Origin: Podospora pseudoanserina
Taxonomy: Eukaryota > Ascomycota > Sordariomycetes > Sordariales > Podosporaceae
Reading direction: 5' to 3'
NCBI RefSeq assembly: GCF_035222485.1
Contig: NC_085923.1
Span: 2,852,001 to 2,916,000, forward strand
Length of the DNA: 64,000 bases
In this document: positions 45,017 to 57,415 of the stretch, one piece after another
How positions within the stretch are numbered: position 1 is the stretch's first letter
Layout of the letters: each line of letters begins with the position of its first letter
Notes under the pieces: model-generated
The model's input: only the letters and a program-made list of their open reading frames with translations
Databases searched by the model: none
Told to the model about the DNA's origin: nothing
Translations under genes and position numbers: made by a program

Positions 45017-46256
45017 ATAGAGGCAGGCACAGGGATGATTCGGGGTGGACCAAGAGATTAGAGTTTTCTGCCTGTGTTTGACTTGCCGGAACTAATAATT
45101 GATCTGGGCTGTCTTTTGCAACGGCTTTTCCTTGACATCTCCGAACACACAAAACCCCCACTGACCCCTCGCCATCCTCACCAAATCCTCTTTAACGGTC
45201 TGGATCTACACTCTCCCCAATGGCAATCCGGCCCCTGAAAAGAACGTAATTATCTATGGCTAGCTAAGGTTCATCACCCGCCTTCAGAAAGGATGAGTCC
45301 TCCGAGTTGACGTTGCATGTCATACACGGCCCCACTCGGCCCCATTGCTGCGAGAGCGCCGTGCTTGGCATCTTCCACGCCGGCTTGGTGTTGACATCGG
45401 CGCCGGCTTGGCAACCCTGTACTGAGGGCCGTTGAGATGCGACCATGTTACTTCAACTTGACACGAGGCCAAACTTCAATGGGAAAGACTAATTTTATCT
45501 GTGCCACGCCTCTATTGAGGCTCAATCGACGCCACACATTGCAAGTAATGAGTTGGGGGTTAATGCTCAAGCAAACAATCTAGCCAGCACGGAAAACTTA
45601 CGCAAGCTTTCTACCCATCATGACAAAACTCACAAGCAAACTACCTCCCAGAACAATATCACCCCAAAGATTCGGATACAGTTGAGCGTCGGGGGAGCTC
45701 TTGGTGCGGCTGGGCATGGTGACCCGATCGTGATGGGCCTACGGCGAAACCCATTCAGAGCTTCGTCCATCCTCTAAGCAAAGGACTCTAGCATTTGGTC
45801 AACTGGTATTGTTTAGTTTGGGGGCCAGAGCTTTGGAAAGATGCGATCTTAGTCAGTATTGTAGACTATCTGATCTTTGGTGAGCTTACAGGAAAACGTT
45901 GAGAGGCTGCCATGATGCTATTCCTCACTTCCAACTTCATATGAAGACTAACCTGGATACAAGGACAGTAGCAGACACGATTATTGAGAAGAGTTAGCAG
46001 GCTCTACCGGATGCCAAGATACAATCGTTCATTTAACCACCCAGGTCGCAGGCACCATGGCACCCCAAACTTCCCGGGGCAGTCCATTCCCGACACCGTC
46101 GACAGAGGCAGAGCACAACCCACAACGTTACTTGGGCCTTAGGCTTGGTCATCTCTGGTCAACGACACCTTCGGAGTCTTTAGCCTCATCATCAGCTTCA
46201 AATACTTCCGCACTGATGTGTGAACTCCAGTGGACCTCCGGCCTTACCTGTGTTAG

Positions 46257-47407
46257 TATTTAGATGATGACTTCTTCTTCAATCACCTAAAAGTCCCTCT
46301 GAGCCATCTTTACGGTACGGCAGTTGGCAAAGATCGAACCGCTATGGGTCTGTTTCATGATAAACGAGAAGACAGCGAAATTATCGTGCCAGCATCTTGC
46401 TTTGATGTGTGTGGTATGGTTGATAAACCTCATTCTCGTCAAAGCACACGGAGATTTTGACTGGTGAATTGACAGGCGACGCTCGTACCGAGGCCCAACG
46501 CACTGGGACCAAGCCAGAACTTTGCACGGCAGGTTCGGCATTCCGGGACTTATATGAAGCCTGCAGGCTTTGCGTTGTGTATTTCCAAGGAAAATCACAG
46601 CCAGACACGATCATCCTACCCAAATTCCAGCACTACATCGACTGTTGCACAGCACTTGTCGGTCTTCCTCCACTCCCCCCTTTCCCTTCGATAAACACCA
46701 GTTCTACCACAACCAGACCATCGCCAGCAACGACTTACCTAGAACATTCACCTACAACTTTGGCTGTCATAACATCCACAAGCACGCTTCCACAGACGAC
46801 ATCCCAAGGTTCTGAACCATCCGACATCAGCCAACCCATTTCTATCCCAACTCCCATCACCACAACATCCTGCCTGTCTCCCACCTTAAGCCCGGCACCA
46901 ACGACTCCAATAACAACAAGTGAATCTGCTCATCGCAGCCATCTTGCAATTTTGCTAATGAAAAACAAAACAAAAACAGATATACCACCCCCCGAAAAAA
47001 ACACTCCCATCAGCAACAACAACAACAACACCATCACAATAACCACAATGATCAGCATAATAGTCGGCGTCCTACTCTTGTTCTTACTGGGGATGGCATA
47101 CTGGAGCCGTCGAGTCAAAAGGACAGCACTACTCAATCCCCCTCGTCAGCAGCAGCAGTTAGAGTTACTAGGAGGAAGGCCAGTCCTCTTCCTGAATCCC
47201 CAGGGCTCGCTTCAAGAGATGGGCGAACACCATGGTTATGACGAACTGGACGTGCCGAGGGTGTGGTATGAGCTCGATGCACGCTCACTGAGGAGTTTGA
47301 ATAGGAGCTTGAAGTGGGCGATGAGCGGTGCGAGGTCACCACGGGGTAATGATGGTCAAAATGGGGGCGATATAGCACCGGAGGTTGGCGTTAGAGAAGG
47401 GGTGTAA
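46257..47407 (+). CDS. Single-pass membrane protein, Cys-rich ectodomain (5' end unresolved)
   Basis: Two exons are supported, 46257-46413 and 46476-47407, joined across a 62-nt intron so that SCFDVCGDARTEAQ reads through; at least 362 residues. At least one more exon must lie upstream, because the first listed exon begins at an acceptor (GTTAG) and has no ATG at its start. The ectodomain has paired Cys motifs (CFDVC, LCTAGSAFRDLYEACRLC, IDCCTAL) of a type common in ascomycete surface proteins. A Thr/Ser/Pro-rich stalk of about 120 residues, probably O-glycosylated, follows. Then come an Asn run, a transmembrane helix (MISIIVGVLLLFLLGMAYW) and a basic cytosolic tail. I infer a cell-surface sensor or adhesin-like protein. 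Confidence 0.65.
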
Positions 47408-47740
47408 GAAGGGAGATACCGTATTTTTTGCTGGACATGTCATATGCGTTGATCTTTATCGAATTCATGGCCCATGCACGAAGTATCATAATTAATGCAG
47501 ACAAACATGCAACAACAACAAAACTCAGGGTATTATTAGGCTTCTCTCAACTCATGAAACAAAAACAGCAAGCAACAATGACAATCTCCCGCCCAGGAAC
47601 AAACATCACTCCCTCGAGAACATGGTATACCCCTCCTCATCCTCATACCCCTCCACGCTCCAAACTCCCTCCTCCCCAACTCCATCAACCCAACTCCCAG
47701 CCACCCTCCTCTCAACAGAACCACCACCCTGAAGATCCCC
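47408..47740. other. Convergent gap
   Basis: 3' flanks of the membrane-protein gene and the SLM1-like gene. Nothing else is seen. Confidence 0.5.
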
Positions 47741-49510
47741 CTAAGCCTTCACGGCAGCCTTCTCATCCGCCGCCGCAGGTGCGGCAGCAGGAGCAACAGC
47801 AGCAGGCGCAACCCCCGCCTCCTGAGCCTTAGCATCCGCCGCCGCCGAGGTGCTCGCCTCGGGAACAGCCACAACCGGTTTCGGCTTCTCCTCCGCACCA
47901 GTAACCCCCTGCGTCGCGGGCGCAGCCGCCGCCTCGACCGGATTGACCTTCACCTCTTCCGCCGGACTCGGCACCGTCGGGCTCCCCGGCGTAGCCCCCG
48001 CCACCTTCTTGATAACCTCAAACCACTTCATCGCCTCGGCCGGACTGTGCGCCTTGAAGCTCAACTCGCTACTCCCCGACAACTTGCTCCCCAACCCACC
48101 ACTCTTGTCCTTCCCCTTGACGTTAAACTTCTCCCCGGCCGGCAAACCAATAATCGCATCCGGCAAGTAAATACTCAACTCCGGCGTCGGGTCCTTCCTG
48201 TAGTTATCATCATCCTTGAACTCGTGCAAGAACTTGGCCGGGGTAACCACATAGTAACCCGTGGAATACCCCCAGCTGAGCTTATTCCTACTCTTCCTCT
48301 CCAAGCTCCCCTCAATCAGCGCCTTGGTCGAAGCATGATTCTGATTCGGGAACTGAATCGCCTCCACTGTCCTAGGCCCCTCCGCCGGATCAACCAGCTT
48401 ATCCCCCGACCTCTTGACAAATCCCTTCCACTCAAAATCGGGCGGGATCCTCTGGGCAGAACCAAGCATGTCCGCATACAACGCCTGCACCTTCAGCGCC
48501 TGGCCCCCAACAAAGCTGTTAAACGCCTCCATGGCCTGCTGCACCGTCCCGATGACGTGCGCCTCAAACTCCTGAAAGTTCGCCTGCACAGCAATCAGAT
48601 CGTTACGCTGATTGTTCTCCTCCTGGACCTGCTTGTTCAGTCTGTGCAGCACGCCCCGCTGGATGACATATGGGTCGTCGTTAGGGTGGTGCTTGGCCCC
48701 GCTAGACTCAAAAGCAGCCGTGTGCTGGCCCAGGAGCTCAATGTGCTTCTGGGTCGTGTTGCGCGCCTTTTCGACTTCCTTGGCGCCCTTTTCCGCGCCG
48801 TGGGCGAGCTCCTTGGCCTTGTGCTTGATTTCCTTGTGGAGGCGCTCGAGCACGGGCAGGACAGAGCCCTTGATGGATTTCTCCGTCTCGGCGTTGGTGT
48901 TGATCAGGGCTTGGGTGTTGACGCGCATGTTTTCAAAGAAGCCGGCGACGCCGCCGAGGGATTGATCAAAGTGCTCGCCTTCGCGGAGGGGTTTGGAGAT
49001 GGTCTGATGATGGGGAGGGCATGTTAGTTGCGGTCTAGGAAAGCTGTAGAAATAAAGGGGGATTCGCCGCACCTTCAAAACCCTCTCATACTCCTTGGAC
49101 GAGTTCTTGTGCACCTTCTCGACCGCCTCGACGTACTCCTCGAGGTAACCGACAGCATGCTTCCATGCCTGCAACCTCTGCGCAAGGAGGCCGGCCGTCT
49201 AAATCGCAAACATGTCAGCATATTCCCCCTGATACCTTCTGCCCTAAAACGAGCCACTCACGGTGTTGGGATCGTGCTCAGGAACAGCCTCGTCACTAAG
49301 GTTGCTCGCAAGCGTGCTCTGCCTCGAGGGCTCAACAGGCGAAGTAACAGTAGACATTGACGCTGGTTCTTCCCGAATAACACTACTCTCTGCTGGTGCT
49401 GTGATAGTCTGTAACTTCTCCGGTTGCTGCTGAGCGGAGGCGGAAGAGGCAGTGGCGGACGTCTCTGGTTTGCGGAGAGAATGTCCTCTCGAAAGTCGCT
49501 TGAAATGCAT
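47741..49510 (-). CDS. SLM1/SLM2-like BAR-PH protein (TORC2 / PI(4,5)P2 effector)
   Basis: Exons 49510-49262, 49198-49073 and 49003-47741 give 545 residues. The first 90 residues are Ser/Thr/Pro-rich. Residues about 85-310 form an F-BAR-like helical domain (LLAQRLQAWKHAVGYLEEYV, KHKAKELAHGAEKGAKEVEK). A PH domain follows at about 320-430 (IEGSLERKSRNKLSWGYSTG, FKAHSPAEAMKWFEVIKK). The tail is Ala/Pro-rich. This architecture matches yeast Slm1/Slm2, which bind PI(4,5)P2 at eisosomes and recruit Ypk1 to TORC2, and also feed into calcineurin control. The start ATG fits the conserved splice pattern; the role is by orthology. Confidence 0.9.
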
Positions 49511-51341
49511 CGAGAGATAAAGTAAAATAAAAATAAAAGGAAGCGGTGTTGGGGTGGGTAGGTTGTTGGGCCTGGAGCCGGGGGGACGGGAGGGGAGGGA
49601 TCGAGTTAACAAGTGTGGAGAAACACAAGATTGGATGGTTGGCTGTTGGTGGTAAGGGACCCTTTCCTTTTTCCTAGGATCCTAAAATGAAAAAAAAAAA
49701 CCAACAAGAGGTTCGTTCCCAACTACAAGCCCGTGCAGCAGCAGCTAGAAGTAAAGATATAGAAGCTCTTACACTAACCAAAAAGTATGAGGTCATTGAA
49801 ACCAAACCGCAGGTCATAAGATCAACACCACCTACCGCGCCAGCCAGCAGCAGTAGGTATTTGTATTATTATTCCCTTCACCCAATCCACACAACAACCA
49901 ACACACCAGCGCCTCTTGCGTAGCAGCAGCAGCAGCAAACAACCCCTCCTCTCCTCTCCTCCCTGCCAAGAGATCGAGCAAAAGTGGATCCTGTCTATCG
50001 ACCAACGCCGATCTCAATTGGTCCCGCCAAGACGCAACCATCAAATCCCATCATGCCATGACGTAACTCCACTTTCCAGCCAAAAAGCTGCCCCACATCA
50101 ACAGCAAAACCCTTGTCCAGCTGGCAGATGCGTGAAGGCATCGTGGACCATGTCTCGTTTAAACAAAAAAATCAGCTCGCCATGGGAGACAATATCATGC
50201 GCATGGTTTGGTTTTTCTCCTTCTCTTTGGTCGTCGTTGAATAGCTCGGCCGGCCGTTGCAGATGGAAGTTATAGCTCAGCTGGGTTTTTTTTTCCAATC
50301 TTCTTTCAATAAAAAAAGGGTCCAATTGCATGACGTAGCCTCATCAAGTGAACAAACAATCGGGCCTCCATGCTACTGCAAAGCAAACCACCCAAAGTGG
50401 GAATAGCTATCTCTGTTCTCAAGAGTCGTAGATCGATCGCCAATGGTCCCGTCTTGAAAACGTCCGCAGCTGAGCTGAGCTTATGAAATGCCAATCTGCA
50501 CCAGCTTTCGGCTTATCCGACTCCATTGCATATCTTCTTGTGTGAGGCCTCTTTAGGCTACTTCCCCCATGTTTCAAGCCCACAACACATTTCTTGTCTC
50601 ACAATACACCACACATCTGTGTTCCAGATGCTATCCCAAATGTCTAGAACCCAGTCGATCTTTTCCTCCCTAGACAAGTACTGTCCTACACGACATCTCA
50701 CTACGTACAAACCGCCAGATACTCCTCCCATCTCATCTCTTCGGCCTCAAACTCACAACCAGCACCAGTCACAAGCAAATAATCCATTTACTGGCTATTC
50801 ATTGGTCTAGATTCATCTGCTGACTTTTGACTATAGGGGGTATCGAAGGTATAAAGTAGCAACTGGTTCAGATAATGTCCTCTTCATCAATCCCCAAACC
50901 GAAAACACAGAGCGCCTCAAATAATCCACCGCTGCCCGATCCTCAATCTCTTTGATCGAGCCCTCGAACCCAGCCCACCACCAAAAGGAAAAAAGAGAAG
51001 AGAATGACCGTCAACTCCGAAACAAACCGGAGACCTCCTCTTGATGTCAGTTCCCATCGCAAATGAGCCGCCTTTGGCAATCCCAAACGCCAACGACATG
51101 TTGCCTCCATTACCCCCCTCCATGTGTGTCAATATCCCCCCATGCATTGGTCATTAAAACGCCTAAAAAAAAAGCTGCGCTTTGCAGCTGCCGAATGCCC
51201 TTGGCTGTCCACCAGCCCTGGAATCCAGGCAAAAGCAACAGAACAGACATTTATAATACAAAGGAAATCTCAATTTCCATCTCCATTCAGAACGCCCCTT
51301 ATGCTTCATCAGGGTGTGCGTGCCGATGAGCTATTGGACCT
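49511..51341. other. 1.8-kb spacer without a recognised gene
   Basis: It starts with the promoter of the SLM1-like gene. An A-run lies at 49687-49700 and T- and A-runs near 50280-50320. Open frames are short and lack coding bias. Confidence 0.5.
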
Positions 51342-53418
51342 CTAGGCCAAGCCGCGTTGGGCACGGAGAAGGTGAAGCCGTCGGTGCTCATCGCCCTCCC
51401 CGTGCAGCGAGTGGTGTGGGTACAATCCCACCGACAATTGCCGCCAACGGATGGGTGATGTTCTGCGTGTCCCAGGCCGACTCTGCGGGTTCATGTCGTC
51501 ATCCTGAATCGACGACTCTTGAGGGACCTCGGCGATGCTTCCCAGAAACGAGTTGTCGGACCGGGTGAGTTCAGTAGCTCTCAACGGCGGCGATCGTTCC
51601 GGCGAACCTGGTTGAGGTGTGCTCGGTACGCTCGTCGCCGTTTCGTAGTCTGGGAGAACATTGTACGCCAGCGGCCGAACTGGTGTCTTGACGGCTGTCT
51701 GGTAACTAGGAACCTTGCTGAGCTCCTCAAGCTCTGCATAGTCGAGGTGCTGCAATGCAGATTCGTCGTCGTCACTGTTGTGCCGAGTAAGCGGTAATGA
51801 CGGCGGCGCCGACTGCTCATCGGTACGGGCATCCTCGGTATCAAGTTCTGATGCGTAGCTGGGCATGTGGCGTGCCGATTCCGCAGCCCGCATCGTGGGC
51901 CATGACTGATTACGATTGTGCTGATTAAGCTGAGTCTGCAACCTAGCAGTGAGCTGGTTGGCACTGAATGGCACACCATTAACGGGACTGCTGGCACCAT
52001 GATAGAGTGCATTCAGATTCTCCACGGAGCTGGCGCGCGACCTTCCATAGATTGGGCTATTAACAGCCGACAGGCCACCAGCTGGTGTTTGTAGCCCGGT
52101 TGGATCCATATCCTCGTACAGCTGGTCAAGAACATGCTCGCCGTAGCCTGGTGGTGCTATCGCGGCTACTTGCAGGGACGGTGTTCCGACCGGTACTTGT
52201 CGCACCAGATTCCCGTCCTCGTCCAGTGGCATATTTGGCGATATGAAAATGGTTACCGGCAGCGTCGCCCTAAGCTCCGAAATGTGACCGTCGGGATTCT
52301 TCAAAGCCACAACCAACTTCAGCTTGTGTCGGACTTTAATGCCCTTGGTGTTGACATCCTGCAAGCATTTCGAAAGTTTCTTCGGCAGGTTAAGCGAAGT
52401 ATTGAGAACCCAGCCCTCCTGCCCGCTATCGTTGATCATGTCCTGCCAATGCTCCTCGCGCGTGATGGGAAGTCGCCATGTCTCGATTTCTCTTTCTTTC
52501 CGGTATTCCTTAACCGAAGAGGCACCCGACGACCTAGTCGAGTGAAGCACAATGTCATGGACCTCGACCAGCTTCACGGTCATGTCGCCTAACTCCAGTC
52601 CCTTCAGTAATGGGGTAAATCTCGTCTCTAGAGGGATGCATGTGCCGAAGACCACCGCCTTCTGAGGGATCAGAATCGAGTAATCTATCTTGTTGGGCCA
52701 GATATTTTCCACACTCATCGCATGTAGAAACTCGAGGGCGGAGGATTCGAGGGTTCGGATGATGCGTAGCCGTTTGTAAGCGCTCAAATCGGATGCAAAC
52801 TTGCCCCGCACTACTGATGCCTTCAGTCTGTAAGTGATGCTGGCCTCACGCAAGCCCTCCACACTCTCCGTGGTATTACCAGGGAGCATGACTTGAAAGG
52901 GCCATTCGTAATTGCCAGGGCCTAGCGTGGTGCCCCTCGAATGATGTGTGTCGCCAGTCGGAATATGGTTGGAAGCGCCGACTCCAGCAAATGGTCGCCA
53001 TCGGTGCTCGTAGAAGTTCACAGTCTTATCGATTCTGTGATGGTTAATTCCTGTCGCGGTTACTCTGGGATCGGTCCAACTACTCAACAGCGTCAGTGAC
53101 TTGTACTTTGGTGCTTTCTCTGGCCGAATCCCATACCCATAGTGGATTGTGCCGGTCAATTTCAAGTTGATCGTCTCGACCTTTAATGGCGCAGACAAGC
53201 AAAGCACGACTGTTCCTTTGAGCAGTTGGCCAGAGGCCTCATGATCGTTACCGCGAAAGACAATAAAGTCGTTCTCGAGCCTGTGTTCCAGATTACCCGG
53301 TCAGTGGTTGTCATGCAAATAACCGAGGGTGTTCCAAATTAAAATAAAAAATAGCTTACCTGATGTCGAACAGCGTACAGGCATTCTTCTTGGATGTGGA
53401 AAGGGTGAATAGAGGCAT
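51342..53418 (-). CDS. creD: Alpha-arrestin CreD, HECT ubiquitin-ligase adaptor
   Basis: Exons 53418-53360 and 53280-51342 with a 79-nt intron give 665 residues. The arrestin N and C domains contain the blocks seen in Aspergillus CreD: LENDFIVFRGND, GNYEWPFQVMLPG, LRIIRTLESSALEFLHAMSV, ENIWPNKIDYSI, KNPDGHISELRATLPVTIFI, and GYGEHVLDQLYEDMDPTG. The tail has PY-type motifs for WW domains of the Nedd4-like ligase HulA/Rsp5 (PPGY, VPSYQTAVKTPVR, LPDYETA). CreD/Rod1/Rog3 proteins direct ubiquitination and endocytosis of permeases and act with CreB and CreC in carbon catabolite repression. The last 40 residues are basic and Arg-rich and unlike the Aspergillus end. Confidence 0.94.
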
Positions 53419-56400
53419 CTCTCAGATATGTACCCAAACTGTCGAGGAGAGGGAGAGCAGTAGAAAATTAAGTGGAGGAGGAGAGGCCCGGTCGGGTAGA
53501 GATATGGTCTAGAGCAGTCATCTACCCCGACTGCTTCTGGCGTGTCGTATGTAGGGGAGTGGTGTTCGGGGGCGGTGTTACGGCACGATGCGGCGAAGGC
53601 TCGCTTCGAAGTTGGTAAGATTTGGAAAGGTGCCTGTTAAGTCTAGGTACTAGATAGGCGAACGGTGAATGGCAGCGAATGGCGTGATTACGGGTCGTGT
53701 TTGTAGGTACGAGGTAGGAGGGACGGAGTGAAATTGAGAAGAAAAGCAACCAGGAAGAATACAGAGGCGTATTATTTTCGCAATTGTTCAAAAGTATGAG
53801 CTGGGAAGCATCGGGCCACTGGGACGGGATTGGAGAGCACCGTGGCCGGGGGCCGGCGATCAGGGAGTCAGGTACAAGCCTGCATGTCCTACAACAAAGA
53901 GACACTTTGCGAGGTACTTGGAGGTACCTGAATAGTGCTGAGCCACAAAGGGTGCGCACCCACCAACCACCACCGCAACCATCCCACACAGACAACAGCA
54001 AGCGAGACCCGGCTCATGCACGCTCCGTTGATCCAGACAAATCACGATAGGGAACCGCCGAAGCAGAATCCCAATAATAGGTAAGCCCCAAGAAATGTAG
54101 TGTCCGTCTCCGTAGGTATGCATTATGCCAGCACTTCACTTCCATCTCATGTTACCTACTGCTGTTTGCAGCATGGAATGGGCAAGCTGACGAGGACGTT
54201 TATGGCACCGCCTTGTGGCATTGGATTCAGAACGAAGCCGGAGCTACCGGCAGCCCGGGGCAGGCAGTCACCTCAACGGCCTGCCATCCCACTGATAAAA
54301 AAGCAAAACTTACTCCTCATCCACGTTTTCCAGTGGGGGCCTGTGAGTCGTGCGATAGCGGATCACGAAAGGCCGCATTGTTCAACATGGCACGTCAGAG
54401 GGTGAGGTTTGTAAAGTGGTGGGGTCTAGCGTGGGGTGTGCCAAGTGGCCTGCCAAAACGCCATCTCAAGCTTGACCGCTCTCAAAATTACAAGTACGTA
54501 AAGTTGCCATTTTAAAACGCCTCTGCTTTCATCTCTCTTTGTCCACGCTGTCGCAATGTGACACCAATTGCTCAGCTGGCTTTGTGCCGTCAACGCTGCC
54601 AATGTTTCATTGACCAAAAATGGATGGTCGTAGAGAAACCAAATCCCTGCGTGAATCAAGCCACAGTGAGATTCGACAAGGTTGATTGGCCCCCACCAAA
54701 ATGCGTCTAGAAAACTGCCTAACTGGGCAGGATCACATCTTCAACTTTCACTTTGACGTGGACAAACCTGGCCGCCTTGGGCAGGCGCTCTCCCAGACAT
54801 TGGCAGGTAATTCGCCGAGGTGACTTCCTGACAGCCTTGTGAATATGGAATTTGGGGCTGGCGGCCACCATGATACCTCTTGCCTGCTCGACCGGGCGTG
54901 GAGTACTGTGATTGAGCCTCGAGACGGCATCGGCTGGGCTCCCTTCTCAATGCAGGAGGTCGGCACCCAAAGGACCCCAGCGCGAAGGGCCACGGCATGA
55001 ACCTGCTGACTGGCTGCTCTGCAGGATGTCAAATGTGACACCTCTGTGACTTGCTTGGCCGTGAAGGGACAAGCTCATGATGAGGCCACACAGATGCAGG
55101 GATAGCGTGGACTCTTCCGTTCGGATGCCGGGAATCAAGAACGCCAAGCGTCCAGACTCCCGAATCCGGACCCCACCGATAACGGCGATAAGAACAACAG
55201 AGGCTTCGGAGCTTGAGGTCTTGAGTCAATCTGATTGGTTGGTAAAATCCGGTTTTCCCCAAACCTCAGTCGAGTCATCATCACTGATAACGACATTTTG
55301 CCCACCATGTTCGCGCTCTGACGACGTAGTGTAGTTATGAAGTCACAGATTTCCATGTTTGCCGCCAGATCCCACCCTACACTGTCAACACGAAGGATGG
55401 TTCATCGACTTCGAGAACACCATTGGGCCCTCACCTTCGGATAAAGAATTTCACCATCAAAGAATGGCCGAGGAAATCTGCAAAATTACCCAACTTGTTA
55501 CGTCCGCCTGCTGCCTCGGCCCGCAAACCTGAGCCCTCACCGCAAGTCCTACCATGGGTTGTCGCCCAGTTTCTTGTTGATATCAAAATCCCTAGGGCCA
55601 AAAGTGGGTTTCCGCCAACGATGAAGCTATCGCGCCACGATCGATTGGGCCCAAGGGTATCCCAGACTGAGGCTTTTCTCGGCGCTCCCGCCATCAGCCT
55701 TATCGCGAACACACAGCCCATCCGTCTGCTTGGTGTCTGTCTAGTAGCATAGCGCGCGTCCTAATGCGAGTGTGGTCTGGACCTGTCAATAATGCCATCA
55801 TAAGAAGCTCCCGAAGCCCCCCAGGCTCTGTCCACCATCAACAAAATCAACCAGGCAAGGCGAAACGGTCGGACTTTAGATATCAACATCAACCCACAAA
55901 CCCCAACGGTGAGCAGAGGCCGCGGACGTCTTGCGGAAAGAACCGGTTGCTGCGTATCAAGGTTTGAGCGACCGTTTATTTTATTTTTCTCATGTGTTTC
56001 TCCTTCTAGAAGCTTGTCTCCATAAAGGGAAAACATCAGACGATACCCCTCACCAAAGTCCATGTCATGGCTCTGTACAGAACGATACATCGACTGATCC
56101 TTGCGTCGATCTCGATGACACACGTTCAAGCCACACCCTCCAACTCACTGAACCTTTTCTGGAGGCAAGCCGGGCATGGGCATGTAACTGGGATCATACC
56201 GACAATGCCAACCTCATCCCGTGTCAGTCCCGCACGGTGAAGGTGCATTTTTCACATGCTTCGTCAACCACATGCATGAAAGATCCGTTTCTACTGGTTT
56301 GAAAATTCCCTGGCAAAGGGCCAAAAACTAGACGGATGGATACCACTCAACAAGCATTGCAAGAACTCCACAAACGGCTGAGGGAATAACTCTTGTCCCC

Positions 56401-57415
56401 CGGCAACGGGATTTGCACCCACTCTTCATTTTGTCATGAAAACTTTTCGCCACATCACGGCACTCGATGATACTCTTGTGCATATTGCATGCAGACGAGC
56501 CGCGCCTTCGCAGTAGTTATAGCAGACTCACACGCCTCAACAGGAATAACTTACAGGAAAAGTATACCCCCCTTCCTCGGCCACTCGGGTTCCACTTCAA
56601 AACGCGAGGTTCTCTCGTAGTTATCGTATTCGATATTATTCGGTCTCTTGCCGAATCTTGCATCCATCAAGCTGCAGGAACGCGATCCACACACAAAAGA
56701 TAGTGTCGGGAGTGAGCCCGATAGGGCAGAGCCAATGTGTGTCAAGGCTTGGAAAGGGCCGAGATCATATATGTATAATTTATGATTGTCCCCCACCCTC
56801 AACTTCAAACCTTCCGAGACTGTGATACTGTTTGATGTCATAAACCAATCCGACTGTAAACCACGATAGTTGAGCCATCACATGACGTGGGTGATATGTA
56901 TAATCACCAATTAATCACATACACAGCATTTAATAAGTTTACCATATCCATGACTCCATGACGGTCTCTTGGCTTGATTGGTGGTTTACATGCAGACCCA
57001 CACAGTCCATAGTCGTCCTCCTGGGTGCCATCGTGTTACCACATCGTGTGTCAATAAACCACCCTAGAACCATCATATTCATAATATGACAACCGACCAT
57101 CAAGAATACGGTAGCTCACGAACCTCACATTCTGACTCACTTCCAAACGATATTATGGTCCAATTTCCATGATCATATTCATAACATAACAACCAAACTC
57201 AACCACATTACACAACCACACACAAAAATACGAAAGCCTAATGGCCTTCAAATTGTGACTCACTCTCAAACAAGTTTATCGTCAAAGATATACAAGCTCT
57301 CACAAAACGCTAAAAAAAATACCCCCAAAAAATACCATAACTGTCACCTGCACGTAAACGATACTCGTCACCTCTTATCCCACAGTCTCAAATGCACATT
57401 CACCCAACCACACGC
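53419..57415. other. 4-kb stretch without a recognised gene
   Basis: Apart from the creD promoter at the left and creC 3' flank at the right, I see no gene. Open frames up to 160 codons lack domains and bias. The right 500 bases become AT-rich and hold an imperfect duplication (57071-57272). A long non-coding RNA is possible but unsupported. Confidence 0.5.
57071..57272. repeat. Imperfect tandem duplication of about 100 bp
   Basis: The word ATCATATTCATAA with following ACAACC occurs at 57072 and 57172. The word GTGACTCACT/CTGACTCACT followed by C-rich CAAAC occurs near 57133 and 57255. AATACG occurs between them in both units. The two units diverge in the middle, so this is an old duplication. 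Confidence 0.6.

Larger units (their letters stand above)
44373..46256. other. 1.9-kb region upstream of nitrite reductase
   Basis: It holds the nitrogen-control site cluster described separately, and the promoter and probably the first exon or exons of the plus-strand membrane-protein gene. No other coding region is convincing. Small open frames around 44700-45160 and 45550-45780 lack domains. Confidence 0.5.
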
